Notes: a model not told the origin generated them from the sequence alone. A stretch of DNA of 64,000 nt from Oceanispirochaeta sp. M1 (GCF_003346715.1 NZ_QQPQ01000005.1:145201-209200), one strand, 5' to 3'; shown: positions 18,182 through 27,707, counted from the first letter of the stretch. Made by a program: numbers and translations.

Positions 18182-19597
18182 ATGAACAAAAGATTTATCT
18201 ATGTATTTGTTGTACTATTTACCCTACTCATATTCCTTCCTGATATGGCTCTCAGTCTGGAGTTCACCACAGAAGAACAGAACTGGCTCGATGATGTCGG
18301 TCAATTAAGTTTCAGTGAAGTGGACTGGGAACCTCTTTCCTATACAGACGAATATCCTATATATAAGGGAGTCATTGCTGATTACCTGCAAATCCTCGGG
18401 GAGAGCACAGGCCTCGAAATGGTTTTTATTCAAAGCAGCACATGGCAAGATGTTCTGGACAAGTTCACCACTGAGGATATCGATTTCATACCGGCCCTTA
18501 GTTCAGAAGATAATATCGGTAAAGAGGTCATTTTAACGGATCCGTATATATCATTTCCTTTGGTAATCGTGACCAGATCAAATATAGATTTTATCAGTGA
18601 AACTAAAGAACTTGAAGGTAAACGGGTTGGCGTGGGAAAAGGTTATACAAGTCACAGTTTTATCAAAAATAATTATCCGGAAATTGAGCTGGTGACTACT
18701 GAGAATGTCCAGGAGGGTCTGAAACTGCTCAATAAAGGTAAGATTGACGCCTTTGTCGGCCACTTAGCCATTATGAACGTTGCCATTAAGAAATCCCATT
18801 TTGACCTTCGAATAGCGGGAAAAACCGAGTTTGTCTTTGATCATCGAATAGGGTTTTCCACCGAACACGCCCGGACAGTTTTAATTTTCAACAAAGTTCT
18901 TTCACAGATAACAGCAGAAGAACATAACCGGATCTACAACAGATGGATCAGATTGAATACAGACAAAGCTGACTACTCGTTGATATGGAAGGTCCTGATT
19001 GCTTCCCTTATAATAATCTCCGGGTTTATATACTGGAACATGCGAATCCGCAGATTTCTGAGAGAGATGAACACATTGAAGAATGAACTGGAAGCAAAGA
19101 ATCAAAGGCTTAATATACTGACCATAACCGATCAACTTACAGGACTGTATAACCGTCTCAAGCTGGATGAATCGCTTCAATATGAAGCCCTTCGCTTTGC
19201 TCGTTACAACCACCCTTTCGGTATCATCCTCATTGACATCGATCATTTCAAAAATATCAATGATACATTCGGGCATCCGACTGGGGACAAAGTACTGGAA
19301 AGTATTTCTAACCTGCTGCTGAAAAATATTCGCAAAGCCGATACCCTGGGTCGATGGGGCGGGGAGGAATTCCTGATTATCTGCCCGGAGACTGATGAAC
19401 AAGACATAAAACAATTTGCAGAGAAACTGCGGAATAAGATAGATAGTTTTGATTTCCCGGAAGTTCATGTCTCCACAGCAAGCTTTGGAGCAACTATTTC
19501 CCGGAAGGGTGATGACATGACTCGTTTGATGAAACGAGTTGATGAGGCACTCTACTCAGCCAAAAAAAATGGACGAAACAGAGTTATCTTTAAATGA
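18182..19597 (+). CDS. Diguanylate cyclase with periplasmic solute-binding sensor domain
   Basis: A 471-residue transmembrane signalling protein. Seen: signal peptide/anchor (about 1-25), a type-3 extracellular solute-binding domain (about 30-255, as in amino-acid-binding proteins and BvgS-like sensors), a membrane segment about 264-281, a short coiled coil, and a GGDEF domain from about 300. The active-site motif is GGEEF, near residue 394, and DIDHFKNINDTFGH carries the metal-binding residues. It should make cyclic-di-GMP in response to a periplasmic ligand, possibly an amino acid. A chemoreceptor gene follows after 159 bp. Confidence 0.92.
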   Translation: MNKRFIYVFVVLFTLLIFLPDMALSLEFTTEEQNWLDDVGQLSFSEVDWEPLSYTDEYPIYKGVIADYLQILGESTGLEMVFIQSSTWQDVLDKFTTEDIDFIPALSSEDNIGKEVILTDPYISFPLVIVTRSNIDFISETKELEGKRVGVGKGYTSHSFIKNNYPEIELVTTENVQEGLKLLNKGKIDAFVGHLAIMNVAIKKSHFDLRIAGKTEFVFDHRIGFSTEHARTVLIFNKVLSQITAEEHNRIYNRWIRLNTDKADYSLIWKVLIASLIIISGFIYWNMRIRRFLREMNTLKNELEAKNQRLNILTITDQLTGLYNRLKLDESLQYEALRFARYNHPFGIILIDIDHFKNINDTFGHPTGDKVLESISNLLLKNIRKADTLGRWGGEEFLIICPETDEQDIKQFAEKLRNKIDSFDFPEVHVSTASFGATISRKGDDMTRLMKRVDEALYSAKKNGRNRVIFK

Positions 19598-19756
19598 TGC
19601 TTTAACAGGAACTTATATAGAAAATCTGGACAAATTATATTTCTTCATTTTCAGTATCCATTAGAAGCTCAGTGCAAGTAATAACTCTGTGTTACCTGTT
19701 TCAATAGTAATTCTCCATCACATTGCTTATACTTGAATAATGCAGGAGTAAATAAA

Positions 19757-21745
19757 ATGAAGATCACAGGTAAACTACTTTTTCCCACGTCAGTAATGCT
19801 TATAATTGCAGTCTCTGTCGTTTCTTATATCGGTTATTCAAATATTGAAAAAGAACTGAATAATGTTATGGAATTGACTACACAGGCGACTCTTGACGAC
19901 ATGGTACTTCAAATGAAAACAAATGAAGAGGAAACTCAGGCATTAAAACAATCCCTTAACAAAAATTATCTCCGAATTGCCCGATCCCTTGCATACACGG
20001 TGGACAGATACCCTTCAGCACTTGAAACAAGCACATTACAGTCACTGGCTCAGGAAGTAGAAATTGATGAAATACACGTAGCCGATGAGAACGGGGTATT
20101 ATTTGCAGGATCTATCCCTGGATTTTTCGGTTTTGATTTTAACAGCAGTGATCAGACAGTACCCTTTCTGAAAATGCTCAATGATAAAAACTTTGAACTC
20201 GCCCAGGACCCGCAGATCAGAGCTGTTGACGGAGTGCTTTTTCAATACATAGCTGTCCCTTTGAAATCTCAGGGCGGCCTGTTACAAATTGGTGTTCAGC
20301 CTAAAGAACTTCAGAATTTACTGGAAGCTAACAGTCTTCAGAAAGTCCTGGAACACTATCCATATAAATCCGGTGGTTATGCATATATCGCTTCACAGGA
20401 ATCAGATGAAATTATCTTCCATAGTCTTTCAGACAGAGTGGGTCTGACACTTTCAGATTATGAATTTGGTAAACAGATCATAAAAATGAAAACCGGTAGT
20501 TTTGTTTATACATTTAACGATGTAGAAGTCTATACCAGTTTTAAAATCATAGATGAAGGGATTCTTATTACAGCAATACCAACGGCTTCTTATAAAGAGA
20601 GTCTCGGAACTGTCCTGCTGGCTCTGATAACGACATCAATACTATCACTTATTATCCTCATGGCAATCATGGTGTTTGTAGTCAAAAGAATTGTTTCTCC
20701 ATTGTATATTGTCAGTGAATCTTTGAATAAAATTGCATCGGGAGACCTTATGATCGAGATTGATTCAAAGCTGATTAATCAGAAAGATGAGATTGGTCAA
20801 CTGGCAGAATCACTTCAATATATGACAAAAAATCTGCAGAATATTGTTGGTAAAGTATCCGATGCCGCTGACTATATCGCATCAGGTAGTGTAGATATCA
20901 GGGAATCAAGTCAATTACTGTCGGACGGAGCGACTCAACAAGCCGCCAGTGCCGAAGAAGTCTCCAGTTCTATGGAAGAAATGAGTGCGAATATAAGCCA
21001 GAATGCTGAGAATTCGGGGGAGACTGAAAGGATAGCACATAAAGCGGCATCAGATGCACATGAGAGCGGAAAGACTGTAAAAGAAGCAGTAGAAGCCATG
21101 ACAGAGATTGCTGACAAAATCAGTGTAATAGAAGACATATCACGAAATACCAATATGCTGGCATTAAATGCCGCCATAGAAGCCGCCAGGGCAGGTGAAC
21201 ACGGTAAAGGATTCGCAGTTGTGGCAGCAGAGGTCAGAAAACTTGCAGAACAAAGCCAGCGAGCTGCTGGAGAGATAACAGAACTTGCAGAAAAAACAGT
21301 CGTTCTGTCTAAGGGATCAGGTGAAAGATTATCCACTTTGGTACCGGATATTGAGAAAACAGCTGAATTGGTGGAAGAAATCAGTGTAGCCAGCAGAGAA
21401 CAGCAGACCGGTGTAGGTCAGATTACAGAAGCTATAGTTCAATTGGATCAGATAATTCAGAACAATGCTTCATCATCAGAAAAGATGGCATTAACATCAG
21501 ATGACCTGGCAACCCAGGCGGAAAAACTCAAGGAGACTATTAAATTCTTCAAAATTTCACAAAACCGGAAAGCAGATGTTCAACAGGAAGTTTCAAATAA
21601 AAAGAATCCCCCCGTAAAACGAGTTGCGGCCCCCCCTGTTAAGCACTTGATTAGTGAAGCACCCAAGGCAATTGAGAATCATGAGAAGGTTAAAAGCAGA
21701 AGTGATGATTATGAACAGCAGGATGATGATTTTGAATCATTCTAA
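19757..21745 (+). CDS. Methyl-accepting chemotaxis protein
   Basis: A 662-residue chemoreceptor. I place the start at ATG 19757 because GCAGGAG lies 8 bp before it; the open frame extends to a TTG at 19733 with no ribosome site. Seen: membrane segment about 8-25, a Cache-type extracellular domain (about 30-290), second membrane segment about 295-315, HAMP (about 318-370), and a signalling domain with [20 protein letters not shown] near 475-495. The C-terminus is acidic (DDDFESF) after a variable linker, as in receptors with a tethered adaptation site. The ligand is unknown. Confidence 0.92.
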   Translation: MKITGKLLFPTSVMLIIAVSVVSYIGYSNIEKELNNVMELTTQATLDDMVLQMKTNEEETQALKQSLNKNYLRIARSLAYTVDRYPSALETSTLQSLAQEVEIDEIHVADENGVLFAGSIPGFFGFDFNSSDQTVPFLKMLNDKNFELAQDPQIRAVDGVLFQYIAVPLKSQGGLLQIGVQPKELQNLLEANSLQKVLEHYPYKSGGYAYIASQESDEIIFHSLSDRVGLTLSDYEFGKQIIKMKTGSFVYTFNDVEVYTSFKIIDEGILITAIPTASYKESLGTVLLALITTSILSLIILMAIMVFVVKRIVSPLYIVSESLNKIASGDLMIEIDSKLINQKDEIGQLAESLQYMTKNLQNIVGKVSDAADYIASGSVDIRESSQLLSDGATQQAASAEEVSSSMEEMSANISQNAENSGETERIAHKAASDAHESGKTVKEAVEAMTEIADKISVIEDISRNTNMLALNAAIEAARAGEHGKGFAVVAAEVRKLAEQSQRAAGEITELAEKTVVLSKGSGERLSTLVPDIEKTAELVEEISVASREQQTGVGQITEAIVQLDQIIQNNASSSEKMALTSDDLATQAEKLKETIKFFKISQNRKADVQQEVSNKKNPPVKRVAAPPVKHLISEAPKAIENHEKVKSRSDDYEQQDDDFESF

Positions 21746-21760
21746 ACCAGGGCAAGTTCA

Positions 21761-21802
21761 TACATTTATGTAACTCAATGTCTTTTTTTATACTTTTATG
21801 TA
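21761..21802. promoter_or_regulatory. Paired upstream activator sites for glnN
   Basis: TACATTTATGTA (21761-21772) and TACTTTTATGTA (21791-21802) have centres 30 bp apart, the same spacing as the amtB pair. They lie about 117 bp before the -24 element of the glnN promoter. Confidence 0.7.
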
Positions 21803-21849
21803 ACTTAATTATGCATCTTTGTTTACCTCTATGCTCAAAACAATACAGG

Positions 21850-21888
21850 ATAAGTTCTTATTTCCTTTTAGAATAAGAACTTATTTTA
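21850..21888 (+). terminator. AT-rich 13-bp inverted repeat before glnN (possible terminator of the chemoreceptor gene)
   Basis: ATAAGTTCTTATT (21850-21862) and AATAAGAACTTAT (21872-21884) are perfectly complementary around a 9-base loop and are followed by TTTTATTTTT. It sits between the activator sites and the sigma-54 promoter, as the hairpin before amtB does. Confidence 0.65.
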
Positions 21889-21910
21889 TTTTTATACATT
21901 TGAGACTTAA

Positions 21911-21927
21911 ATGGCACAGAATCTGCA
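21911..21927 (+). promoter_or_regulatory. Sigma-54 promoter of glnN
   Basis: TGGCACAGAATCTGCA (21912-21927) matches TGGCAC-N5-TTGCA with one mismatch; the GG and GC pairs are in the correct register. Transcription would start about 90 bp before the glnN start codon. Confidence 0.87.
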
Positions 21928-22031
21928 TATATATAATCAAAACTAGAAAACCATTTCAAAGGAAAACCCTGCGGCCTTGAGCTGATTCAGGCGTAATATT
22001 GACAGAATTATATGGGAATAGGAGAAGAATG

Positions 22032-24155
22032 ATGAGCGTTGATTATTCAAAAACACCCCTTGTAAGCATTTACGGGGAAAACTGCTTCAGCGAAGCAGTA
22101 ATGAAAGAAAGACTACCTAAAACTGTCTTTAAAGAATTCAAAAAAGTACAGCTTGGAGAGTGTGAACTCTCACTTGATGTAGCCGAAGTAATAGCTTCCG
22201 CCATGAAAGACTGGGCCATTGAAAAAGGAGCCACCCACTACACACACTGGTTCCAGCCCCTCACAGGTCTGACTGCAGAAAAACATGATTCCTTCATCTC
22301 ACCTGAAGCAGACGGAACAGTAATGATGGAATTCTCCGGAAAAGAACTGATTCAGGGTGAACCTGATGCATCATCTTTTCCTAACGGTGGTTTGAGAGCA
22401 ACTTTTGAGGCCCGCGGTTACACAGCATGGGATACAGCATCACCCGCCTTCCTTAAATCAGATAACACAGGCCTTACACTGACCATACCCACAGCCTTTG
22501 TTTCCTACACAGGAGAGGCTCTGGATAAAAAGACTCCCCTTCTCCGCTCCATGGATGCTATCAGCACTCAGGCCATGAGAATACTCAAGGCCATGGGAAA
22601 CACAACATCTAAAAGAGTCATTTCTTCAGTAGGCCCCGAGCAGGAATATTTCCTGATCGATAAAGAATACTTTCTGGCAAGACCCGACCTCAAACTCACC
22701 GGAAGAACCGTATTCGGAACAATGAGTGCCAAGGGCCAGGAACTGGATGACCACTACTTTGGAGCCATCAAAGACAGAGTTGCCGATTTCATGAGAGATC
22801 TGAACACAGAACTCTGGAAACTGGGAATATCCGCCAAGACTCAGCACAACGAAGTAGCCCCCAACCAGTTTGAACTGGCACCCATCTATGCATCTGCCAA
22901 TGTGGCCACTGATGGAAACCAGATCACCATGGAAATGATGAAAAAGATTGCTGATAAGCATGATCTGGCCTGTCTTCTTCATGAAAAACCCTTTGCCGGA
23001 ATCAACGGAAACGGTAAACACAATAACTGGTCCATTGCAACAGACGACGGTATCAACCTGCTGAACCCCGGTGAAACACCTCACGACAATGCACAGTTCC
23101 TGCTGTTCACAGTGGCAACTATCAAGGCTGTTGATAAATTTGCTTCTATCCTGAGAGCATCTGCTGCGAGTCCTGGAAATGACCACAGACTGGGTGCCAA
23201 CGAAGCTCCTCCCGCTGTTATTTCCATCTTCATGGGAGATCAGCTATCTGATATCCTGAAGAATATGTCCCAGGGAAAACCTGTTAAGGCCCTGAACGGC
23301 AAAATGATGGAGATCGGAGCCACGACTCTTCCTAAACTACCCCTGGATATGACAGACAGAAACAGAACTTCGCCCTTTGCCTTCACCGGAAACAAGTTTG
23401 AGTTCAGAATGGTTGGATCAACTCAGTCTACAGCTGGTCCCAATGTTGTATTAAACACCTCCGTTGCATATATTCTTGATGGGTTTGCCGACAGACTTGA
23501 GAAAGCCACTGATGTAAATGCAGAGATCCAGAAGATCATCTGTGAAACTTATGCTGCTCATGAAAGAATTGTTTTCAATGGAAACGGTTATTCAGAGGAA
23601 TGGCTCGCAGAAGCGGAAAGACGTGGTCTGCCCAACCTTAAGTCCACAGTAGCGGCACTGCCGGTTTACAACTCAAAAGAGAGTGTGGAACTCTTTGGAA
23701 GGTATAATGTTCTCAGCAAGGAAGAGCTTGAATCAAGAGTAGATATCTACCTTGAAAACTACAGCAAACAGATCAACATCGAAGCCGGTGTTGCTCTGGA
23801 AATGGCTACCCGCCTGATCTTCCCCGTTGTTAACGAGTATGCCACATCTATTGCGGAGGGTATTACTTCCATCAAGTCAATACTTCCCAAGGCATCCACC
23901 GGAGCTCAGGAATCTCTTCTTGAAAAATTGAGTTCAAAAATGGAATTCCTGCTCAAAGCAAGCGATGTTCTGAGTGAAGCAATTGATGCAGCTCTAGAAC
24001 TGGAAGATGATATTCTTGCTCAGGCTACTGCCTACAGAGAAAAGGTGATTCCCGCTATGGATGACTTAAGAGAATATGCCGATGCCCTTGAAAAAATCAC
24101 AGACAAGCAAGCATGGCCCTATCCTTCTTATGAAGACATGCTGTTCAACCTTTAA
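22032..24155 (+). CDS. glnN: Glutamine synthetase type III
   Basis: A 707-residue GSIII, far longer than GSI (about 450). The start is set at ATG 22032, 7 bp after AGGAG; an ATG at 22029 and a TTG at 21999 are in frame but worse placed. Seen: the GSIII N-terminal region with [12 protein letters not shown] (about 67-78), VGPEQEYFL (glutamate-binding Glu near 200), [16 protein letters not shown] (about 267-282), and the ATP/metal region [10 protein letters not shown] near 325 and [12 protein letters not shown] near 380. It joins ammonia to glutamate at the cost of ATP. Sigma-54 control and the amtB-PII genes nearby make it the main assimilation route here. Confidence 0.96.
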   Translation: MSVDYSKTPLVSIYGENCFSEAVMKERLPKTVFKEFKKVQLGECELSLDVAEVIASAMKDWAIEKGATHYTHWFQPLTGLTAEKHDSFISPEADGTVMMEFSGKELIQGEPDASSFPNGGLRATFEARGYTAWDTASPAFLKSDNTGLTLTIPTAFVSYTGEALDKKTPLLRSMDAISTQAMRILKAMGNTTSKRVISSVGPEQEYFLIDKEYFLARPDLKLTGRTVFGTMSAKGQELDDHYFGAIKDRVADFMRDLNTELWKLGISAKTQHNEVAPNQFELAPIYASANVATDGNQITMEMMKKIADKHDLACLLHEKPFAGINGNGKHNNWSIATDDGINLLNPGETPHDNAQFLLFTVATIKAVDKFASILRASAASPGNDHRLGANEAPPAVISIFMGDQLSDILKNMSQGKPVKALNGKMMEIGATTLPKLPLDMTDRNRTSPFAFTGNKFEFRMVGSTQSTAGPNVVLNTSVAYILDGFADRLEKATDVNAEIQKIICETYAAHERIVFNGNGYSEEWLAEAERRGLPNLKSTVAALPVYNSKESVELFGRYNVLSKEELESRVDIYLENYSKQINIEAGVALEMATRLIFPVVNEYATSIAEGITSIKSILPKASTGAQESLLEKLSSKMEFLLKASDVLSEAIDAALELEDDILAQATAYREKVIPAMDDLREYADALEKITDKQAWPYPSYEDMLFNL

Positions 24156-24178
24156 TTTCTTATATTAAAATAATTTAA

Positions 24179-24212
24179 AGAAGACCGTCCAAATCAGGGC
24201 GGTCTTTTTTCA
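24179..24212 (+). terminator. Terminator after glnN
   Basis: AAGACCGTCC pairs with GGGCGGTCTT around a short A-rich loop and is followed by a T run. Confidence 0.9.
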
Positions 24213-24285
24213 TCTCGTGATTTCCAAGAAAAAACAGCTGTTTTATGATGACGAAGGATATTGAAGATTTTCTTCCGGGATTCTG

Positions 24286-24314
24286 TTGACACTATTTCGA
24301 AAACAATTTATATT
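24286..24314 (+). promoter_or_regulatory. Sigma-70 promoter of tRNA-Asn
   Basis: A perfect -35 TTGACA (24286-24291) and a -10 TATATT (24309-24314) are separated by 17 bp. The tRNA begins 17 bp after the -10. Confidence 0.85.
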
Positions 24315-24330
24315 CATCAAGAATTAACTT

Positions 24331-24403
24331 TCCCCTGTAGCTCAGTTGGTAGAGCGGATGGCTGTTAACCATCATGTCAGCAGTTCGAGTCTGTTCGGGG
24401 GAG
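24331..24403 (+). tRNA. tRNA-Asn (GTT)
   Basis: A 73-nt cloverleaf. The acceptor stem TCCCCTG pairs with CGGGGGA, with G as discriminator. The D loop contains AGTTGGTAGA, the anticodon loop is CTGTTAA with GTT, and the T loop is TTCGAGT. CCA is not encoded. It has its own promoter and terminator. Confidence 0.97.
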
Positions 24404-24406
24404 CTT

Positions 24407-24438
24407 AAGCGGAGTCCATATGGATTCCGCTTTTTTTT
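24407..24438 (+). terminator. Terminator of tRNA-Asn
   Basis: The hairpin AAGCGGAGTCCA/TGGATTCCGCTT (one mismatch) is followed directly by a run of T. Confidence 0.88.
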
Positions 24439-24485
24439 GCTATTTCAATTTTGATTAATGAACGTTTTTGGTGTATTATTCAGTT

Positions 24486-25268
24486 ATGGGACTCAAGTAT
24501 TTACTACTCCCATTTCTATTGATTACCTCCCTCTCGTGTGAGAGCAAATTATACCCTCCCACAGACCCGCCTGTTCTGTCCGACCTGATCCTGACCAGCA
24601 GCTCCTACAACTCCTCCACAACAAAGACCTACAGAGGTGATACTGTCTTCCTGGTAGTATCTGTAGAGGATCCTGAAGAAGATCCTGAAACATTGAACCT
24701 CAGCATCACATCAGACGGTACAGAGGTTGCCAGTGAAGAATACGGAGAATCCAGGATACATGACGGCATAAGCTGGGAAGGCTGGTTTGAAACAGTCAAT
24801 CTTTCAGTGGGCAGCTACACCCTTAATTTCACAGCAACCGATAAAGAGGGGAATATAAGTGAAACCCTCAGCCAGAGCTTTACTATTGAAACAGATTTTA
24901 AGACCACTGTCACAACAGCGGATATTACAATAAGTGCTGTTTCAGTAGCGTTAAAAGATGAGGTTCCTGATGAACCTTTTACAATAAGTTTTTCTTTGAC
25001 AAATAATTCACTTGTTAAATTAGATCTTGTATATGTTCCCTTTACTGTGATTATGGATTGGGATAATCCAACTGATGATCCTGATAATGGTGAAGAAGAA
25101 TACGATTACAGCGGCACAGCGATAGTCTCTTCGATTGATCCTGGTGACACAGTTGAAGGTAAACTCAGATTGAGCATACTTAACGGCACATATGATAATA
25201 CGAATCCTGTGAATGATGCGAATGAAAACAATTACGATGAAGCAAACTGCACAATAACAATATATTAA
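24486..25268 (+). CDS. Putative lipoprotein with Ig-like/CARDB-like domains
   Basis: A 260-residue exported protein of unknown function. Start at ATG 24486 gives a clean lipoprotein signal, MGLKYLLLPFLLITSLSC, with the lipidated Cys at 18; a GTG 18 bp upstream is also in frame. The mature part is acidic and strand-rich: a first domain (about 30-135) resembles bacterial Ig-like repeats with the GSYTLNFTATDKEGN ending, and a second (about 145-260) resembles a CARDB-type adhesion module. It is probably anchored in a membrane facing the periplasm. The second half is more AT-rich than the first. Confidence 0.6.
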   Translation: MGLKYLLLPFLLITSLSCESKLYPPTDPPVLSDLILTSSSYNSSTTKTYRGDTVFLVVSVEDPEEDPETLNLSITSDGTEVASEEYGESRIHDGISWEGWFETVNLSVGSYTLNFTATDKEGNISETLSQSFTIETDFKTTVTTADITISAVSVALKDEVPDEPFTISFSLTNNSLVKLDLVYVPFTVIMDWDNPTDDPDNGEEEYDYSGTAIVSSIDPGDTVEGKLRLSILNGTYDNTNPVNDANENNYDEANCTITIY

Positions 25269-25272
25269 AGAA

Positions 25273-25482
25273 TCAAAGGCCCGAAGCCGCAGATTCTTTG
25301 TGTTCATCCACTTCCCATTGATCATGATACTTATTCACTTGTGTTTGAGACAAAATATGCCTGAGAACCATTTCATCCATCAACTGACTCATATGTTCTT
25401 CGGCAATGCATGTGCGAAGCAGATTCAAACCCACCTGAAACGGTATATAATCTTTGTAAACAAGGTATGTAACAAAATCCAT
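25273..25482 (-). CDS. Small hypothetical protein (69 aa)
   Basis: I do not recognise this protein. Support for translation is a GGGAG ribosome site 6 bp before the ATG and a full open frame ending just after the convergent lipoprotein gene. It is helical and mildly acidic, with one Cys and several His, no signal peptide and no membrane segment. It may be a small regulatory or adaptor protein, or not a gene at all. Confidence 0.4.
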   Translation of the reverse strand: MDFVTYLVYKDYIPFQVGLNLLRTCIAEEHMSQLMDEMVLRHILSQTQVNKYHDQWEVDEHKESAASGL

Positions 25483-25789
25483 TTGTCTCTCCCTTTTTAT
25501 ATGTTCAACATAGATGCGGATCTGTCAGAAATTCTCCGGGCAGACTGTATTAAGTCATATATTGATTATCGGCCCCCCTTCGCTGCATGTATTAGGTTTT
25601 TCTCAAAATGAATGGTCTCATACCCCAGGGCAAGCCCTGAGACCATGCTTTCGCGGCATTCATTCGGCAATGCCCGCAAGCGGTCGCTGCCCTCATTTCA
25701 TTTGCGAATCAATTTTCTTTAGAACTTTTCAATCCATATCATGAGAAAACCTGCAAACTTGGATTATACTGAAATAACAGGAGGGTAAT
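25483..25789. other. 307-bp non-coding stretch with GC-rich hairpins
   Basis: No convincing gene. From about 25611 to 25690 the sequence becomes GC-rich and palindromic: ATGGTCTCA and TGAGACCAT enclose an inner AGGGC/GCCCT hairpin, followed by a second hairpin around GCGGCATT/AATGCCCGC. This could be a small RNA, a REP-like repeat or a relic. The last 60 bp hold the upstream region and GGAGG ribosome site of rbsD. Confidence 0.4.
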
Positions 25790-26209
25790 ATGAAAAAGAG
25801 TCTTCTTTTAAATTCAGAAATCTCATCAGTCATTGCCGGCATGGGACATACCGATTCTCTTACCATTGCCGATGCGGGACTGCCTGTACCGGATTCAGCA
25901 AAAAGAATTGACCTGGCTGTATCGAAAGGTATCCCATCCTTCAAGGATGTACTGGCTGCCGTACTGGATGAACTCTGTATTGAGAAAGTGGTTTTTGCAG
26001 AAGAGATAAGAAATGCCAACCCGGAAGGCCTTGATGAAATTCAGGATATGCTGGTCCAGTATGAGTCTAACACAGGCTTCAAACCGGCCATGGCATTCAT
26101 ACCCCATGAAGAGTTTAAGAAGCTCACAGCCGACTCTAAAGCAGTTGTCAGGACTGGAGAAGTACAGCCTTATGCCAATATAATCCTTTATTCCGGCGTG
26201 ACTTTTTAG
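25790..26209 (+). CDS. rbsD: D-ribose pyranase RbsD
   Basis: A complete 139-residue RbsD/FucU-family protein. Seen: the N-terminal GHTDSLTIADAGLPVP motif (residues 19-34) with the catalytic His, and the C-terminal TGEVQPYANIILYSGV. It interconverts pyranose and furanose forms of ribose, feeding ribokinase. It is not next to other rbs genes, which is unusual. AGGAGGG precedes the ATG. FucU-type activity on another sugar cannot be excluded. Confidence 0.9.
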   Translation: MKKSLLLNSEISSVIAGMGHTDSLTIADAGLPVPDSAKRIDLAVSKGIPSFKDVLAAVLDELCIEKVVFAEEIRNANPEGLDEIQDMLVQYESNTGFKPAMAFIPHEEFKKLTADSKAVVRTGEVQPYANIILYSGVTF

Positions 26210-26245
26210 GGTTTCACTTTTTTAAAACGGATCAAAAATGTGATT

Positions 26246-26281
26246 GTTGCAGGATTGAATTCTTTGTATAATATAAAGATA
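26246..26281 (+). promoter_or_regulatory. Promoter of the HU-like pair, apparently giving a leaderless transcript
   Basis: A perfect -10 TATAAT (26267-26272) has TTGTTG 17 bp upstream. The expected start of transcription, 7-8 bp downstream, falls at or just before the ATG at 26281, and no Shine-Dalgarno is present. Confidence 0.5.
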
Positions 26282-26556
26282 TGAACAAACAGGAACTTGT
26301 TAGAGAACTGTCTCAATCCCTCGATATCTCTCAGAAATCCGTCAGGAATACACTTGATGCATTATTGGAAGAGGTCGTACTTATATTGGAAGAGGGAGAC
26401 AATTATACTCAAACAGGTTTTGGAACATTCAGAACAGAAGTGGCAAATGAGCGCGTCAGCTACAATCCGGCAATTCATAAAAAGATGCTTCTTCCCAAAA
26501 AGAAAAGAGTAAAATTTAAGGCATCAGCTAAATTCAAGGACAGGGTAAATGAATAA
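26281..26556 (+). CDS. HU/IHF-like DNA-binding protein
   Basis: A 91-residue member of the bacterial histone-like family. Seen: the N-terminal helical part NKQELVRELSQSLDIS, the TGFGTFRTE turn near residues 45-53 (family GFGTF) and a shortened, very basic beta arm ending KKKRVKFKAS, where canonical HU has the RNP motif with its DNA-intercalating proline. The arm is diverged (NERVSYNPAIHKKMLLPKKK), so DNA bending may differ from HU. It overlaps the next HU-like gene by 8 bp, so the two are probably made together and may form a heterodimer. Confidence 0.85.
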   Translation: MNKQELVRELSQSLDISQKSVRNTLDALLEEVVLILEEGDNYTQTGFGTFRTEVANERVSYNPAIHKKMLLPKKKRVKFKASAKFKDRVNE

Positions 26557-27703
26557 ATTTCTGACCCCCCGTAAGATGGCTGACAGACTTGAGGAAAAAG
26601 TAGAGCTGGATAGAGAGACATGCGGAAGATTTACCTCTGAACTGTTTGAAATCATTATTCGGGAAATGCAGAACGACGATACATTCTCACTCTTCGGCTT
26701 CGGCTCCTTTAAAAAAATCTATGTAGCCCCCAATAAAGGCCGAAATCCTCATACAGGTGAAACCATTTATATACCGGCTCATTACCGGATCAAATTCTCT
26801 CCCGCAGGAAAGCTGGCCGACAGAATAAACTCAGATTATGCCCATCTTGAACCCATTATTCTGGAACAGGATGAAATGATACACGAAGGACTCCTCCTAA
26901 AAGCTGAACGTTACATCATGACTGCAGCACCCGAACCTGAAACCGCGGTTGATGAAGCCGTGTTGATAGAGGATACAGTCGTAAGCGGGCCTGAACTTAT
27001 AGAAGAAAATTTTGAGACTGAACCAGAGGCTCCGGTGAACGAGTATGTGCATCATGAGCCGGACTTCGGATTTAAAAAAGATAGCCGCAACCGCACAGTA
27101 AAAATGGCTCTCATCAGCCTGATTGCTCTGTTAATTATCTTAGGACTGGGCTGGCTGATTTTCCGGAATGACAGCTCTGAATCTGCAAGTGAAATTGTTG
27201 TAACTGAAGAGGCTGCCGCCGAAGAATCACAGGCAGTGGAAGCCGAGCCTATCCCGGCATCGGTCCCGGAACCTGAACCGGCAGCTGTAGAAGAAGTACA
27301 AATTCTTCCCGAAACCAGCTACGACATTGCACCCGGAGACTCCTTCAGTCTTCTCGCACAGAAAAGCTGGGGAAATATCTACCTATGGCCCTATCTGTAC
27401 AGAAGAAACAGCAGCACCTTCCCTGACCCCGACATGGTAAGACCAGGGGATAATATTGTAATACCACCTCAGCCGGATCAAGAAAACGATCAGATCCGAA
27501 TTGAAGACAGTATCCTTTTTGCCTATCAACGGTACAGAACTCTCATATCTGAGCAGACTGAAAACCCCAGAAATCCCAACAGGGAACTCAGTGCGGGTTA
27601 TGTTCTTCTAGGCGGAGAAAGGCTCTATCCCAGTTTCCTGGATAGAAAAAAAGCTGAAATTCGAATAGAAGATGTCCGCAAAGTCGAAGACCTGGATCTC
27701 TGA
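26549..27703 (+). CDS. HU-domain / transmembrane / LysM fusion protein
   Basis: A 384-residue protein of unusual architecture. Seen: an HU-like domain (residues 4-95) with LFGFGSFKK and the DNA-arm motif GRNPHTGE; an acidic linker; one membrane segment about 184-205 (ALISLIALLIILGLGWLIF) preceded by Arg/Lys, so the N-terminus should be cytoplasmic; an acidic Pro/Glu-rich stretch; and a LysM-like domain (about 257-312) with DIAPGDSFSLLAQKSWGN and RPGDNIVIPP. LysM binds peptidoglycan. I infer a tether between nucleoid and cell wall. It overlaps the upstream HU-like gene. Confidence 0.85.
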   Translation: MNKFLTPRKMADRLEEKVELDRETCGRFTSELFEIIIREMQNDDTFSLFGFGSFKKIYVAPNKGRNPHTGETIYIPAHYRIKFSPAGKLADRINSDYAHLEPIILEQDEMIHEGLLLKAERYIMTAAPEPETAVDEAVLIEDTVVSGPELIEENFETEPEAPVNEYVHHEPDFGFKKDSRNRTVKMALISLIALLIILGLGWLIFRNDSSESASEIVVTEEAAAEESQAVEAEPIPASVPEPEPAAVEEVQILPETSYDIAPGDSFSLLAQKSWGNIYLWPYLYRRNSSTFPDPDMVRPGDNIVIPPQPDQENDQIRIEDSILFAYQRYRTLISEQTENPRNPNRELSAGYVLLGGERLYPSFLDRKKAEIRIEDVRKVEDLDL

Positions 27704-27707
27704 TACT

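Noticed and set aside
19733..19756. Upstream TTG start for the second chemoreceptor
   Set aside because: GCAGGAG lies inside this stretch and points to ATG 19757.
21999..22031. Upstream TTG start for glutamine synthetase
   Set aside because: No ribosome site before the TTG; ATG 22032 lies 7 bp after AGGAG and gives the family N-terminus.
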